From Rugalucina vietnamica (Eukaryota > Mollusca > Bivalvia > Lucinida > Lucinidae), in contig OZ024871.1 in the NCBI GenBank assembly GCA_964017185.1, positions 31,348,488 through 31,412,487 of the forward strand: a DNA stretch of 64,000 bases, given 5' to 3'. Made by a program: the position numbers and the translations under genes. How positions within the stretch are numbered: the first letter of the stretch is position 1; every line of letters begins with the position of its first letter. Shown here one piece after another: positions 22,893 to 36,160 of this stretch. The notes below the pieces were generated by a model, which worked only from the letters and a program-made list of their open reading frames with translations, did no database searches and was not told the origin of the DNA.

Positions 22893-24459
22893 ATTGAAAC
22901 GATATTCACATGCCTGCTTGCAATAAAATGTTGATGTTTTGAAATGATGTTATATTCTGCATTTCGCATGCAATTGCGGTTTTATTAAAGATGACATGCC
23001 AAACAAGCATTATACATGTACCAAAAATCAATGGCAATTTGATATTAAGAAACTTCATGAATATCTGATCTGAATAAAAAGGATTTCGGCAAAGTGGGAC
23101 ACAAATGACTCTATGGACCCACTATTAAATTGAAGGTTTGGAACTAGATGATTTACTGCAAACTCAGTGCTAACTCAGTGCTTAAATGTGACAGGCTAGA
23201 CTGTGTATAGGCGTTTAGTAAATTAATTATAAAATGAGATCGACATAGTAGCTTTTCCCCAAAAGTAGGTTATTTCACGATGAGGGTTTCATAGTGTGAT
23301 ATATGTTTGTAGACGTCTGGGATTCCGAAATGAAGTATCGTCAAAATGCTCATTTGAATTAGATAATCGTATCTCGATCTGTCGAAATAATAATAATAAT
23401 AAAGTTATATATCTTCTAGAATTACACGGAAAACAACATATCTAGATGTACTGTCACCACTGTCTGCAAATTGTTCGTTTTCACCATAGTTTGACCACGA
23501 TTCCGGACAAAGTATGCCGTATTCGTAAGAAAACAAAAACAACAACAAAACATACAACAAAACATACTTTTGTAAATAAAATTGAAATTAAAATTAAATA
23601 TGATTAGCAAATACGGTATTTGAAATCCTAGAAGCCAATGTTATTAACAACATTCCCAATAACAAATTATTTACTTTGCCGAACAGCAGACACTTTGCTG
23701 ACGGAATTGTTTGATGCATGTGCTGTGTAGCGAGAAAACAATATACTCGTTGCAATTCTTAGGCCATATTTAAAGTCGCCATATTTAAAGGCCATATTGT
23801 TGGTTTGTACATTGTAACCTGAATGTAGCTGCATTGTAGTATCAAACAGTCGTAAGCGTTTAAAGGTATATCAACTTGCATCGTGACTATCAAAGGTAAA
23901 TTTGGCTTAAACTGCTAATGAAAATGTTTTTGTTTTTATATGATGTTTCTGCTCCCTCCTTCAAACGCCCACATCTAAAAAAAACTGCCCTGTCAGCAGA
24001 TGATCCTTACATTCGTACTAGAGTGTCCGCATCATACAAGATTTACTCTCTGAATGGTGCCTGAGAAGGGCGGACAGCCTCACATTGTGAAGTTGGCAGT
24101 TGTTTCACTTCGAATGCATGCTTCAGTCGGCTGAAGACTATCCAACTAGAATACAAAAGTGTATTTACAAGCCACCTAAAATCCTCAAGCGTGTGACAAA
24201 CACAAAGGCTTATCGCCTATTTCCAGATGCTGGAATAACCAAATAGTTCGAAAGAATGTGCATTTTGACGTAGCTCGATATATAAGCAAGGACCCTCCAC
24301 ACAAAGGTAACGAAAATGGTTTACTCTTTGCTCATAACAGCATTTCTACACCTTGTAATTTCTTAAACGTGGAAACATCCCAGTATTCTGGGACTTTCAT
24401 AACAATAAAGGTTATGCCCGCAATGCATCGATATAACAAATTTCATTGCACACGAATCT

Positions 24460-24741
24460 CATCACGAAAACACGTCTATGAAGAGTATACCCCTTCATAC
24501 CCCACTTTCATTTAGCTAAATTGGGGTATTCAGGGATATACCTATGTTTTCTTATTTTGCTCCAAAACATAGATTGTGGGTACTCGTTAGAAACGACTCG
24601 GCGAGGCGGTTCTAACGTGTACCACAGTCTGTGTTTTGAGCAAAAATAAAAAAAAAATATTAAAATTTTCTACCGATAATTTTCATTTTTTTTTTCAACT
24701 ATAAAAATCTCTGTATATTGCATGGACAAGTTTTCGTAATG
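24460..24741. mobile_element. Palindromic MITE, family H2, copy 3
   Basis: CATCACGAAAACACG to GTTTTCGTAATG. The arms have diverged (AGAAACGACTCGGCGAGGCG), so the palindrome is slightly imperfect. Absent from unit 3 at about 38335. Confidence 0.7.
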
Positions 24742-25587
24742 TACTACCTACCTTTCCACCGTACCACTGTCAATATCGTTGAGAAGACTTTCCCTCTGCT
24801 CCGCATCATGCTTCCCATTTAACAGTACCGGTCTTAACCCACGGTGTTCGACGCCATCCGTGTTAAGTATGCCATCTCATCTTATCTTTATTAAGTGAAT
24901 GTCATTTCATTTCACCTCGAATTCTGTTAGAAAATACTGTCAAAATATCTTGTCCAGAATCTCACTGCACGTGTCGGTTTACTTCTGGTTTAAACAATCT
25001 TTATTCAAAATTATTATTATGCATGTGTAATATATACTGTCCAATAACATATGGAAAACCATGCGACAGATTTTATATTTACTATTTATATAGGTCCTTT
25101 GAGGTAGATGTCATATTAACAGCTGGTGGCCATTTTCTGAAAGTGATAATATTTCCCTAAGTAAAATTTTACTTTTGTTATCACAGTCAGACCACAAATT
25201 CCATATCAAATATAACGGAATGTTTAAGAACATTCCTCGACTCTCGTGTTCAATATTATGGCTATTTTAAGTCCAACAATTATCGTACACACCAAACCTT
25301 AAAACATGATTAGTTTGCGTATATTTAAGTACCATCGTTACCTTAGATACACCTGCGTTCTTTCTCTTAGTCTCGTCTTCTAAATTAGCGTCGCCAATAG
25401 TGTCTTTGGGCTTTGCAATTTTATCTATGGATGTAGGTTAACCTTAATATGTCAAATTCTTCACAAAAAATCAGTGCCTGATTGCAAAATGTCTTGTATT
25501 GTCCACGTATTACAATTGCTCAGTGACGGAAATCTCTTTCATTATTAGCAGGTGAAATATAGACATATAAAGAAAATCTTCCAGTCA

Positions 25588-25658
25588 GATGCACTGAGCT
25601 GGGCTCGAACCCGGATCGTCTGGGTAGAAATCAGGCGGGCGTCATAACCACGAGCCTA
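25588..25658 (-). mobile_element. tRNA-like SINE head
   Basis: The minus strand reads GGCTCGTGGTTATGACGCCC, then GGGTTCGAGCCCAGCTCAGT. A- and B-box-like blocks at tRNA spacing. The unit 3 paralog is at 39255-39325. Confidence 0.55.
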
Positions 25659-26672
25659 AAAGGTCCAGAAGAATTTCTTTACAGGTCTATATTTCTCCAT
25701 CTACTACACACATATGCATAGTATGATTGACAAAGACATCTAATCATATATATGCGTTTACAAGCTGTATATTCGGTACTACAAATCATAAAATAATATG
25801 TTTCTGAATTTCCTTCTTAAAAATCATTCGCCATTCCTGGGCACGAAAACCGCTCACATACTAGCAAACATAGAAGGAAACTGATCCTATATCTACAAAG
25901 ATTTTAATCTGCAAAACACAAAAAAGTTCTTGTTGTTTTTGTCCCGTATTTCCTTCACCAGAATCATTGGTTGAGAGATTTAACAATAACTGTAAACTGC
26001 TGTAGGCGACAAAAGACAATTCCGCAAACAACCAAGAGCCCGACAAAAACCATAGAACAACTCTTATCAACAAGTGTACAAGTAATTGAATTTGATATGT
26101 ATAAGTGACTGTAGATCGAAGACATTTACCATACTCCCAGGCTGATCAATTTTTCCCTGCATACGGTTTTGAGTATTTCTTTGACTTTATCGAATTTTGA
26201 CTCAATTAGTATCACAAATGTCATATTAGCAAAATGTCTACTACTATTCCATTACATTTGCTGATATCTAATATATGACTTTTACTGAAAAGGACACATA
26301 TATAAAACAACAAAAACTTAAGAAAAAATATCACGTATCACGTATGCCTTAGATATGAAAATTCCACTTCATGACCAGTCGAAGAAGATAACTTCTCGAA
26401 CACACACACACACACACACGCACGCACGCACGCACGCACGCGCGCGCGCGCTCGTGCGCGTATCGTAATTAATCAAGCAGCTGGCTGGCCGCACGAATGC
26501 AAGGAAGACCACAATAGACTGGCTCCTCACGTCTTTGAAGTTGGGGATATAGTTTATTTTAAAGTACGGATATATTTATGGATTTTATGGTCGTTTATGC
26601 GTATGTGGCTTCTTTACAGCTAAATTTTGTGATAGACGTGCCATGTTTTACAAGTACCTTTGGCATATTCAC

Positions 26673-26811
26673 TTTAACAAAAGCTTTTACCGTATGGTGT
26701 ATACATTTCGCAACTGATTAGGTTTGCTAGAGTCTGCAATCATATAGTGGACTTCAACGCGCGATATAAATGTTTAACAGCCAAACTCCTCCAGCAGGGC
26801 TATCGGTATCA

Positions 26812-26870
<59 letters not shown>

Positions 26871-27760
26871 ATCGCAGACCCTATGAGTTGATTTCCAAAT
26901 TTAATGTTGGGTTCAAGACTCTTTTACGTGAGGGCCTTTTTTGGTGACTTGGTTTACAAATTTAAGAAACTTATAGGAAAGAATAATTTTTATTTTCAGT
27001 TCAGAAAAACCATAACACGCTACAGAGGTATAGGTTATAACTTGAATGTTATGCGACACTCTGCATGCTTAGTTTTCCACTCAATCATGGTTGATAACTA
27101 TGCTGCCTTCTTTAATTGAACGCCGGCGGATCGGGCGTCAGACTCTATGATTAACCCGACACAAAGTTATTCATTTTAATTGGTTGGGGCGGAGCTACTT
27201 GTCTGTTGATTGGCACACCGGGGTTCAACTGGTGTTTTGCTCCTATTTGGCGCCCGGGGATCTCCATCGTCGGGCAGCTTACTGAATCTGTTGAGTCCTC
27301 GGTTTTGATTCATCGGGGTGGTTATCATGAGTTATTCGTTTGTCCTTGATGATTCATTGACTAGTCAGAGATTCACCACGAGGACCGAACAACTAACTAA
27401 ATGTTGTGAACCACTGCAGAAGATGAAGGTGAGGTTAGGCGCCTGTAAAACCGATTTAAGCCCCCCAATAATGTAATATTACTGATCGTTCCAAGGCGAT
27501 ACTTCTGTTGTGGTTCTATTTGTTTTGAGTTTTGGAGTCGATTTTTGTGTCGTTTGAGCCTTATGTACGTTTTCATATTTTAGTTAAGTTCGTGTAACTG
27601 AGTGGCCGCCTATTGGGGAATAGCTGCTCACTCGGCTTACGATATGTTTTCTTGGTATAAGTACCTAAGTGTCATTTTAGTTTTTCCCCACCCCTCGGTT
27701 TGAGGAGTGGGAATTTCTTTCTGATTGTATCATTTCCTGATCATTGCCTACCCTTTTACG
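26673..27760 (+). mobile_element. Penelope-like element, severely 5'-truncated (unit 2)
   Basis: Same insertion as 14489-15561. The plus frame at 26690-26820 reads YGVYISQLIRFARV, then DFNARYKCLTAKLLQQGYRY, then breaks at a homopurine A tract (26812-26868). Later coding reads NVMRHSACLV. The tail runs to GCCTACCC. Confidence 0.75.
26812..26868. repeat. A-rich homopolymer tract
   Basis: About 57 bp of nearly pure A inside the Penelope-like copy. The unit 1 paralog at 14628-14642 is only about 14 A, so this tract has expanded in unit 2. Confidence 0.9.
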
Positions 27761-29152
27761 CAGAGCAATATCGATCGAATCTTAAATCCTCTCAAATATC
27801 TTATTTTATCGTATATAGTCCTGATACAATATTTGCGTGCCCATTCGCATGTCATTTTAATTTTCATATTCAATTATATTTTGCTTTTCGCAGACAATAA
27901 TATTGCTGCACCTTTTATTGAAGATGATGTATTGCCTTCTTGGTGTTCGATATTCAAACCAATATCCACAGACCCATTTTCAGTTGCAGAATAAGGAAAC
28001 TACATGTGTGTTGACACTTCAACAAAATTACTAACGTAGCGGGAAGATGTAACAAACCATGCGCTTTTATGATCACGTGAGTAGGAATATATTTTCATAA
28101 AAACAGAATCTTTTCATGCAATGATTTTATGCACTGCAATATGCTAAAAGACGTCTGGAGTTTCAAACTATAGTATCATAAAAAGACGCATTTGACTGGA
28201 TGTTAAAATAAAACCAAGATAAATATCGCATTTCTTCTAGCATTACATGGCAAGTGACATTTTGAGATGTTATACTATCATCTCTCATACTTCACAGGAT
28301 AGTGTCTAGATACTATATGAATGGGCATTGAATGTTGTTTGTGATCACGCAAATCATGCAAATGCACAGAAAAAATGAATTTAAATTTAAAAATGCTTTA
28401 ATAAAATACGGTATTGAAATCCTTAAAGCCAATTTGTAATTGACAGCATTCTCAATAACAAATTATTTACTTTGCCCAACAGCAGACAATTTGCTGACGG
28501 AATCGTCTATCGCACATGCGCTCTGTCGCGAGAAAATCTGTCAGAAGGGTTGACCAACTTAATAATACTGGCTGACAAGTATGCTCAATATGCTGGTCTG
28601 CACTTAACAGAATGCAGATTCAGATAAGTTTTTGACACTCTTCAGAGTCCCATTCATAATGCCTGTATTCAATTTTATCTGTTCTATTGTACCTTCTGTT
28701 GTACCCAGCAAATATGTGCTGTACAGGGGTGATTTAAATCAAAATTAATACGGAGTTTGTAGACAGTGTAGACATGATGGACCGTAAACAATAAATGACC
28801 CAAGGAGCTCTGGACCAACCGGTTTAAATTTCTGCTTAGCTGTGTAGCAGACACTGTTGCATATTATATAAAATGTAACGTTTTTTTATTTTTTATTATT
28901 CTTTTTTTTTTATGAATTAAATTATCACCATCAATATCAAATACACTGGGGAAAGTTATTCAAATAAAAATGGTATATACCAAGACCTTCAAGACTTTGA
29001 ATATTCACTGTGACGTGCACTGACTTTAATGCTGGAGATAATATCACATACTATTACAACTGTCATTATACAGCTATCTGAGGACACATAACGGTGACCT
29101 TCTATGGATCGTTGTCAGATCTAGCAGCAAGCGAGATCGATGTTACATCGAT

Positions 29153-29904
29153 CATCAGGAAAACATGTCCATGTAATGTATACCCCCATATTTACATTTT
29201 TATTGCAATCGCCCTAGATGAAAGTATCTTTCTTGATGTTCTTCATTTCCCGATGAAAAACATTATGTCACGTGATCTAGAGGCCACGCCTATGGGCGAG
29301 GCGACGTCAAAACCCATCCAGTGACGTTGTTTGTTTACTCTTGTTGTCGTGACGTTGGTCGCGTATCGCCATGACGTTAGGCGCGAAAATTTGACGTCTT
29401 GGCTGTTCCAAAATTACGTTAAGTCGGATTTGATGTCAAATAACATGAAAATGAACGGTGATATGCGCAATTAAAAATCTGATACTTGATTGATAATATA
29501 GAATGTAAATATAAGTATTGAAATTCAGATTTTAGCTTTCACTGGATGATGAAAAACATTAGCTGTTTTAATGTCTCCGAGAAGCCCTTCGGGCTTCACA
29601 GACATTAAAACAGCCTAATGTTTTTCATCATCCAGTGAAAGCTAAAATCTGAATTTCAATCCTTAATTATACCCACTTTTATATAGCAAAACTGGGGTAC
29701 GCAGGGTATACCTATTTTTCTTATTTTTGCTCAAAAACATAGATTGTGGGTACTCGTTAGAACCGCCTCGCCGAGGCGGTTCTAACGTATACCCACAATC
29801 TATGTTTTGAGCAAAAATAAGAAAAATATCAAAAATATTCCTCTGAAAATTATCGATTTTTGACCTGAAAAAATTACTGTATATCATATGGACATGTTTT
29901 CGCA
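29153..29904. mobile_element. Palindromic MITE, family H2, copy 4, split by a nested insertion
   Basis: The left part (CATCAGGAAAACATGTCC) ends at about 29190 and the right part resumes at about 29668 (ATACCCACTTTTATATAGC), with a foreign segment of about 475 bp between. The central palindrome is at about 29735-29817. Confidence 0.7.
29191..29667. mobile_element. Nested insertion with a 60-bp-arm hairpin
   Basis: CpG-containing sequence (CATGACGTTAGGCGCG and similar) followed by a near-perfect inverted repeat at 29518-29661. The arm starts ATTGAAATTCAGATTTTAGC and includes CACTGGATGATGAAAAACAT; the loop contains GAAGCCCTTCGGGCTTC. The arms differ by about one base. Ends and target duplication are not resolved. 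Confidence 0.6.
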
Positions 29905-30617
29905 AACTGATTGCAAACACAATACGTACCCTTCCACCTAACCACTTAGTACAATCCCTCTTCTACTTACAGTGTATATCCAAAATTGCAAGCTTCTAGC
30001 CATCTTCTGTGACTGCAATGACCGATTTATGTCGGACCTGCTCGAAAACTTTGAAGACCGGTTTTCTCGCGTCGCGGCTCAAATACTGATGGGCACACTC
30101 TTTGCGCACATGATGACGCAAACACCCCTTTCAACGATAAAGCTGAAAACAGTCTTGAAACATAAACAGATACAGATTTAAGCAAGTTTTACACAGATGG
30201 AGATGTAATTACTCTATTTACAGAAGCAAATAAAACCATTATCACAGATACTGATGGAATCACAAACAGCAAAAATGAAGATGGACACACGTTTATTACA
30301 TATTAGAATGGAACCAACATAATCATAGATGACAACAGAAAGAAAATTTGCACCAATGCAGATGAATACAATTGTACAGAGGAAGACGAAATCATTCTTA
30401 TTACATATGGCTAAACAATTTTATAGTATATGCAACTGATTTTATCTTTATCACAAATGCACTATGATGGAAAGACTTTTAAAACAAATACGCATACACG
30501 AATTTTGATTATGAATCTATTTGCGTTTAGAAATTCACTAGACAGAAATGCAGACATCAGTGCAATAAAGTAAGAAACTTTATTTCTTCTCAAGTGTCGG
30601 TTTTACTGCATAGAATA

Positions 30618-30860
30618 TGAGCCTCTGCGTGAGAAAACCAACAATTTGGGTTCCAACCAGGTCCGACACAACGTGCCTGTACAGTCACAGAAAAAGGCTA
30701 GAAGCTTGAAATTCTGGGTATAAGTAGAGGAGGAATTGTACTATCCGTGTAGCCAGACAAAGGCGCTGATCAGCTTCGCAGTTACTGCGAAGCTGATCTG
30801 CGTGATCTGCGCCTTTGTTTTTGCCTATGAAGATTGTTGGTTTTCCCATGCGGCGGCTCA
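30618..30860 (-). mobile_element. Palindrome-centred MITE, family H1, copy 3
   Basis: Same layout as the other H1 copies. The hairpin near 30763-30820 carries a local duplication (CTGATCTGCGTGATCTGCGC) in one arm. Confidence 0.7.
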
Positions 30861-31514
30861 TATTGAAACGATATTCACATGCCTGTTTGCAATAAAATTT
30901 TGATGTTTTGAAATGATGTTATATACTACATTTCGCATGCAATTGCTGTTTTATTACAGATGGCGTTCTGAAAATCAATGGCAGTTTGATATTAAGAAAA
31001 TTCATGAATATCTGAATAAAAAATATGCCGGCAAAGCGGAACACAAATAACTCTCTGTGGCTGCACTATTAAATTGAAGGTTTGAAACTAGATGCTTTAC
31101 TGCAAACTCAGTGCTAAAATGTGACAGGCTAGACTGTGTATGAGTCAATATATTTTTTCGTAACCAAATCCTGTCCGGGTACGTTTTTTCTGAAAACCGT
31201 TTACTTCTGGTAAATGTTTTATGCTTGGAATGTGGTGAGAATCGAGGTGAGTATGGGCCAGCCAAAACAAAATCGTTAAAGTGCTAGCAAATATAAAAAA
31301 ATGTTACTCAAAGTGTCTAAAATGGCATATTTTCGCTGTCTGCAAAATGATTTTTTTTATATCTGTCTCTGATTCAATGATTTTTTTGCTAAGGTGGTTG
31401 TTCTAAATACTACTCCATCTTTATTCAATCATTCATGCACAACATAATACATTTTGATAGCAAGTATCCATGGTTTTAATACTAAATTTACGTGTTCAAA
31501 CTTTGTACCTAGCA

Positions 31515-31945
31515 TTTCGTCCCTGATGTAACAATTTATCTAAAAATACCAAGTACAAAGTGACTCCCCTTGGTAAAGGTGGAACATCTATCTGCATTTT
31601 GAAGAGCTACATTGAAATTAAATATGGCTGACTGCCATGATGACACATGTATAGAGTAGATCTGAAAAAAAAATAATAATTACAACTTTCAGGTGAGTGA
31701 GTATATTTGTAATAGTTCCCTGATGTAACAGCCTCTACTGGTTATTTGTTTCAAGCGACAATATGTAGGTACTATTCATAAAACGTGTTTAGTGGTTGTG
31801 TAAACATTTCACCATAACAATGAACACACAAGTATATTGGAAGCAATTTACAGGTGATTTATCTAAAATATGTCCCTGATGTAACGGTCCGTGATGTAAC
31901 GGTGAAAAGTGTTACATCAGGGACAGAAATCGTTACATCAGGGAC
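31515..31945. repeat. Clustered TCCCTGATGTAAC motifs in both orientations
   Basis: GTCCCTGATGTAACAA near 31519, TTCCCTGATGTAACAG near 31719, GTCCCTGATGTAACGG near 31873, CCGTGATGTAACGG at about 31889, then the inverse GTTACATCAGGGAC twice (about 31910 and 31932). This may be the subterminal binding-site array of a nested transposon. Confidence 0.6.
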
Positions 31946-32063
31946 AATATTTCGAGGAAAGGATATTTATTTCTTATATGCTTTGATTTTATGAGTTTCA
32001 TTGTATAACACAGAGCAACACAGCAATTCCAATACAGCCAGAGAGTCTGCAGACTTTATAAAG

Positions 32064-32109
32064 GGTCACTGATGAGGATTTAGTACCCAAAATTGCGCAA
32101 TACGGCCAA
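32064..32109 (+). ncRNA. Hammerhead ribozyme, degraded
   Basis: GGGTCA and CTGATGA are intact, but the essential GAAA block reads AAAA after the ACCC arm. The scissile context is ATA followed by CGGCCA rather than TGGCCC, breaking stem I. The downstream AACTTTTATAGTTTATAC resembles the retrozyme tail. Expected inactive. Confidence 0.6.
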
Positions 32110-32233
32110 TACTACATGCATTTGAACGTTTTTGCTTCTTTCAAATATCAAACTTTTATAGTTTATACAATTTCAACAAATAGATGTCAAATATGTCTGT
32201 TTATCAAACACACGTTACATCAAGTAATATATA

Positions 32234-33300
32234 GGGTAATTTTGGGGGAATATGGACCGCTTAAGCACAAAACGAATCAGTTCAACCACAGGCTATTTAC
32301 GTTATTATTGTATACCGTGTCTATTTTGAGGCAGGCATCTGTAAACCATTTTAATATAAAATTTACATCATTTTGTATGCTAGTTTTTGTTGCGTATTAC
32401 GATAAACACACCCACTGGGTGGTCCAAATTACCCCAAACATTTGAGGTAATATGGACCACTCTACTGGGGTAATATGGACCACAACTTTAAAATGCTGAC
32501 GATGTCAACATATAAATTCGGAAAACAAAATTTAAACTTCTATTTAAAAGTCTATTTAGCATAAAATAAACATAGATGTTCACGAAACAAATTCACTGGA
32601 AAAATATTTCGCATCAAAATTCAAAACACCTTGACAAACTTACAAAACGGACATTCGCAAAAATGTCACATATTTCAAAACATGTACATTTTGCTTATAA
32701 ACTTCACTTGTAAAACAATCTATTTTTCAAAGATAGCTTAAAATATATCACGCAAGTGCAAAAGTTAAAGTTCTAAAGACATGTGGTATCAAATGTTCAG
32801 TGTATATTACTTTCAGAAAGAGTTTGAGGCAAAATTCTTAGATGGTCCATATTACCCCAAAAGGAAAATTTACATTGGGAAATTGATGGTCCATATTACC
32901 CCAGACACGACGGTTATGTCAATGGAGAAATTTTCCAACACTGAAAAATAGCTCATGCAAATGACCATTTGCATCATCTTCTAAAAATGGTGTATTAGGT
33001 TAATTTTACGTGAAACTTGGTTCTATATAAATTATATCATTAATTTTTTTATTGGTTCTTAAGTGTAAACTTAAAAATTTTAAGGGCAAGATTTTCACAG
33101 GCTGTTTTATTTGGGTTCATTAATTTAAAACACCAGCTTAGGTATGAATGTAAAAATGAGTTCGATAATTTAGGATGGATAGCCAGGGAATAACAAAATG
33201 TTATTACTTTTTGTCAAACATGAGTCTTGAGTAAAATATTTGAAGAAAACACAAGGTGACCCATATTCCCCAATTGTCCATATTACCCCAAATTACCCTG
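32234..33300. mobile_element. Nested inverted-repeat element with GGGTAATATGGACC motifs
   Basis: The left end AGGGTAATTTTGGGGGAATA is mirrored at the right by ATTACCCCAAATTACCCT. Internal copies of GGGTAATATGGACCAC (about 32442 and 32465) face inverted GTCCATATTACCCC copies (about 32845, 32890 and 33268). No coding capacity. Confidence 0.6.
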
Positions 33301-33429
33301 TTATTACATTAAGGAAAAATTGAACATTCATCAAAAAGCTGATTTTTCTAGTAAAAAACAAGAGAAAAAAGTATACGATAAGCCAGTAAAAAAGAAACTT
33401 TCAGCATAATAACCTGTACTTAGACATTG

Positions 33430-36160
33430 CCCTTTCATCATATGGTAAGAAATACAAGATATTTAATTTGCATATTCATGAATTTTAATGAAAATATTAA
33501 AAAAATGACAGAAAAATCATGAAAAGTCAATAAATAAACTAATTTGAGGTCGAAACTATAATTGTGGCACTTTGTAATTTAACCAGTAATAGCATATGAC
33601 AAATGTATTGATGTCATGTGCCTAAATGAAAATTATATCATTTGCATATTCATGAATACTAATAAAATATAGAAAATTAAAGAAAAACGGAGATTAACTA
33701 AAGCCATTGCAAGTTTTGGATGGGTTATAAGATCTATCTTGTATCCCTGAAACCAATTTTCATGGCTGCCAGTTTGGTCAGAGGGACCATCTTAATGCCA
33801 TAAAATATTGTCCTCAACAATGAACACATTTGCATGATGTAAAAAAAATATATAGTTTCCACATCTACCCATTGTGTGATCCTAAAGAATAGGGTGTACT
33901 CGTAAAAGTATTCATATACAAACAATAGCATGCTCTAGAATATTATAATTGGTCATATAATGATGCATGGACTTAGCAATTTAACCTTAATACCTATTAT
34001 TCAAATCATTGATTTTGCTTATTCATGAAAAAAAAAATAAAACACACAAGAAATCGAAGAAAAATCTTAGATGAAATAGGGGGTATACGTACAAAATCAC
34101 TAAAAGCAGAGCTGTTACAAACCCAGGATGCTAAAAGAACTATCAAATAAATGCTATGGCTATGTATTCTGACTCTTATGTCTCATATATAAGCATGATC
34201 TTATTTTCAATTTCATGAATTTTAATGGAAACTTCATAAATAGGAATGAAAAAGTGAAAATTTTGACCGGCAAACATAAAAATGATGCTTTTCTCAGCAA
34301 GAAAAAGCCCTAACATGCTAAAAATGGCATTAAACGGTTGCTAGGGCAATATTATACCATCCTGTACTACAATATGTTAGTCATTCAATTTTTTATTTCA
34401 TGAATATTAACAAAACCTTTTGAATTTAGAGGAAAGTTACGGAAAACTTAAGGCAGTTTACATAGAAAATCACATGAATTTTGGCTACTGATAGACCTAG
34501 AGTGCTATAGGACAATATTCTATAACCATATTACCTGTTTTATAAATAAATAGTGACTTTTGTTGTATAGGTATTAATGAGATCACTAAGAATAAGAGAA
34601 AAATTAACGAAAAATGAAGTGATATACCAACACAATTGCATATATCTCAGCTGCCAATTGCCATATGTGTTTAAATGGTACCAAAAGAATGCTAGGATGA
34701 TGCAATTATGTCATGCAGTCTGATAGCCTAATCACACTTTTTTTTTTTTTTTTTTTAATTTTTGTGAGTACTGAATAAAATGTATGAAAAGTGTAATATT
34801 AACAGAAAATTGAAGCTTGTGCTCTAATAAGTTTAATTGAATCTTGGTTGCCAGCAAGTGTACCCTTGTTTATCTGAATACATGATAATACAATATTGTC
34901 CTAGCTATTATTGATGTCATTTTGAGATCTCTACAGCCATTGGTAGTCGAAATGTATTCAATTTTGTTGGTGTACCCCTTCATTTTTCGTTGATGTTTCC
35001 CTTATTTATATAAATCTCATTAATATCATTCTAATAAAAGAAGCTGGTGATTTAAACATCGGATTATATTGTTATAGAACATTGTCCTAGCAATTATTTG
35101 ATACCAAGTATAGCTCTCTAGGTCAGTCAGTAGCCAAGATACATGTGATTTTCTATGTATACACCTTAATTTTTCCGTAATTTCCATCTAAATTCGAAAG
35201 GTTTTGTTAATATTCATAATACAAAAAATCAATTGACTTATATATTGTAGTACAGGATGGTATACTAATGTCCTGGCAATCAATTCATGCCATTTTCAGC
35301 GTGTAAGGGCTTTTGGTTGCCGAGATACACACCATTTTTTTCCATTTTTTCATTCAAATTTATGAAGTTTTCATGAAAATTCATGAAACTGAAAAAAAAA
35401 GAATTCTTATATGAGACTAAAGGGTCATAGAACATTGCCATAGCATTCATTTTACACTTCTTTCAGCATCCTAGGTTTGTGAACAGCTATGGTTTAAGTG
35501 ACTTTGTATGTATACCCCCTTTTTCTCTGATTTCTTGTTTGTTTCATTCATTTTCATGAATAAGCAATATCAATGATTTGAAAAATAGGTATTACGGTTA
35601 AACTGATCAGTCCATGCATCACAACCAAACCCATTTTAGTATTTTAGAGCACGCTTTTGTTCGTATATGAATATTTTCGTGAGTACACCCTATTCTTTAG
35701 AATCACAGTAGGGGTGGATGCGGAAACTATATAATTTTACATCATGCAAATGTGTCCATCGTTGAGGACAATATTTTATGGCATTTAGATGGTCCTTCTG
35801 AACACACTGGCAGCCATGAACATTGGTTTCAGGGATGCAAGGTAGATCTTGTAACCCATCCAAAACCTTGACATTGCTAGAGTTTATCCCTCGTTTTTCC
35901 TCGATTTTCGACATTTTCTATTAATATTCATGAATATGCAAATAAGAAAATTGTCATTTTGGCCCATGACATCAATAAATTTGTCATATGGTATTATTGG
36001 TTCAATAATAAAATGTCACAATGATAGTTTCGACCTCAAATTTAGTTTATTTATTGATTTTTAACGATTTTCTGTCATTTTTACTGTTTTCATTTAAAAT
36101 TCATGAATATGCAAATTAGATATCTTTTAAGGGTCACCGAATAGTGTTCTACACGGGGGA
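33430..36160. repeat. 2.7-kb foldback of about 200-bp monomers
   Basis: The left arm (33430 to about 34740) and right arm (about 34850 to 36160) are diverged reverse complements with paired coordinates summing to about 69590 (examples: 33780/35810, 33985/35605, 33535/36055). Each monomer carries the same blocks as the array in the 4734-bp elements ('gccattttcag', 'gtatacccc', 'ttcatgaa'). A T tract (34738-34757) lies near the centre. Confidence 0.65.

Larger units (their letters stand above)
22516..30466. repeat. Segmental duplication unit 2
   Basis: Roughly 7.95-kb unit running from ATGATGGAAACACTTTTAAA to AAATGCACTATG. It is collinear with unit 1 and with unit 3. It retains the Penelope-like insertion (26673-27760) and the H2 MITE (29153-29904) shared with unit 1, and lacks the large TIR insertions. 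No protein-coding gene was recognised. Confidence 0.8.
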
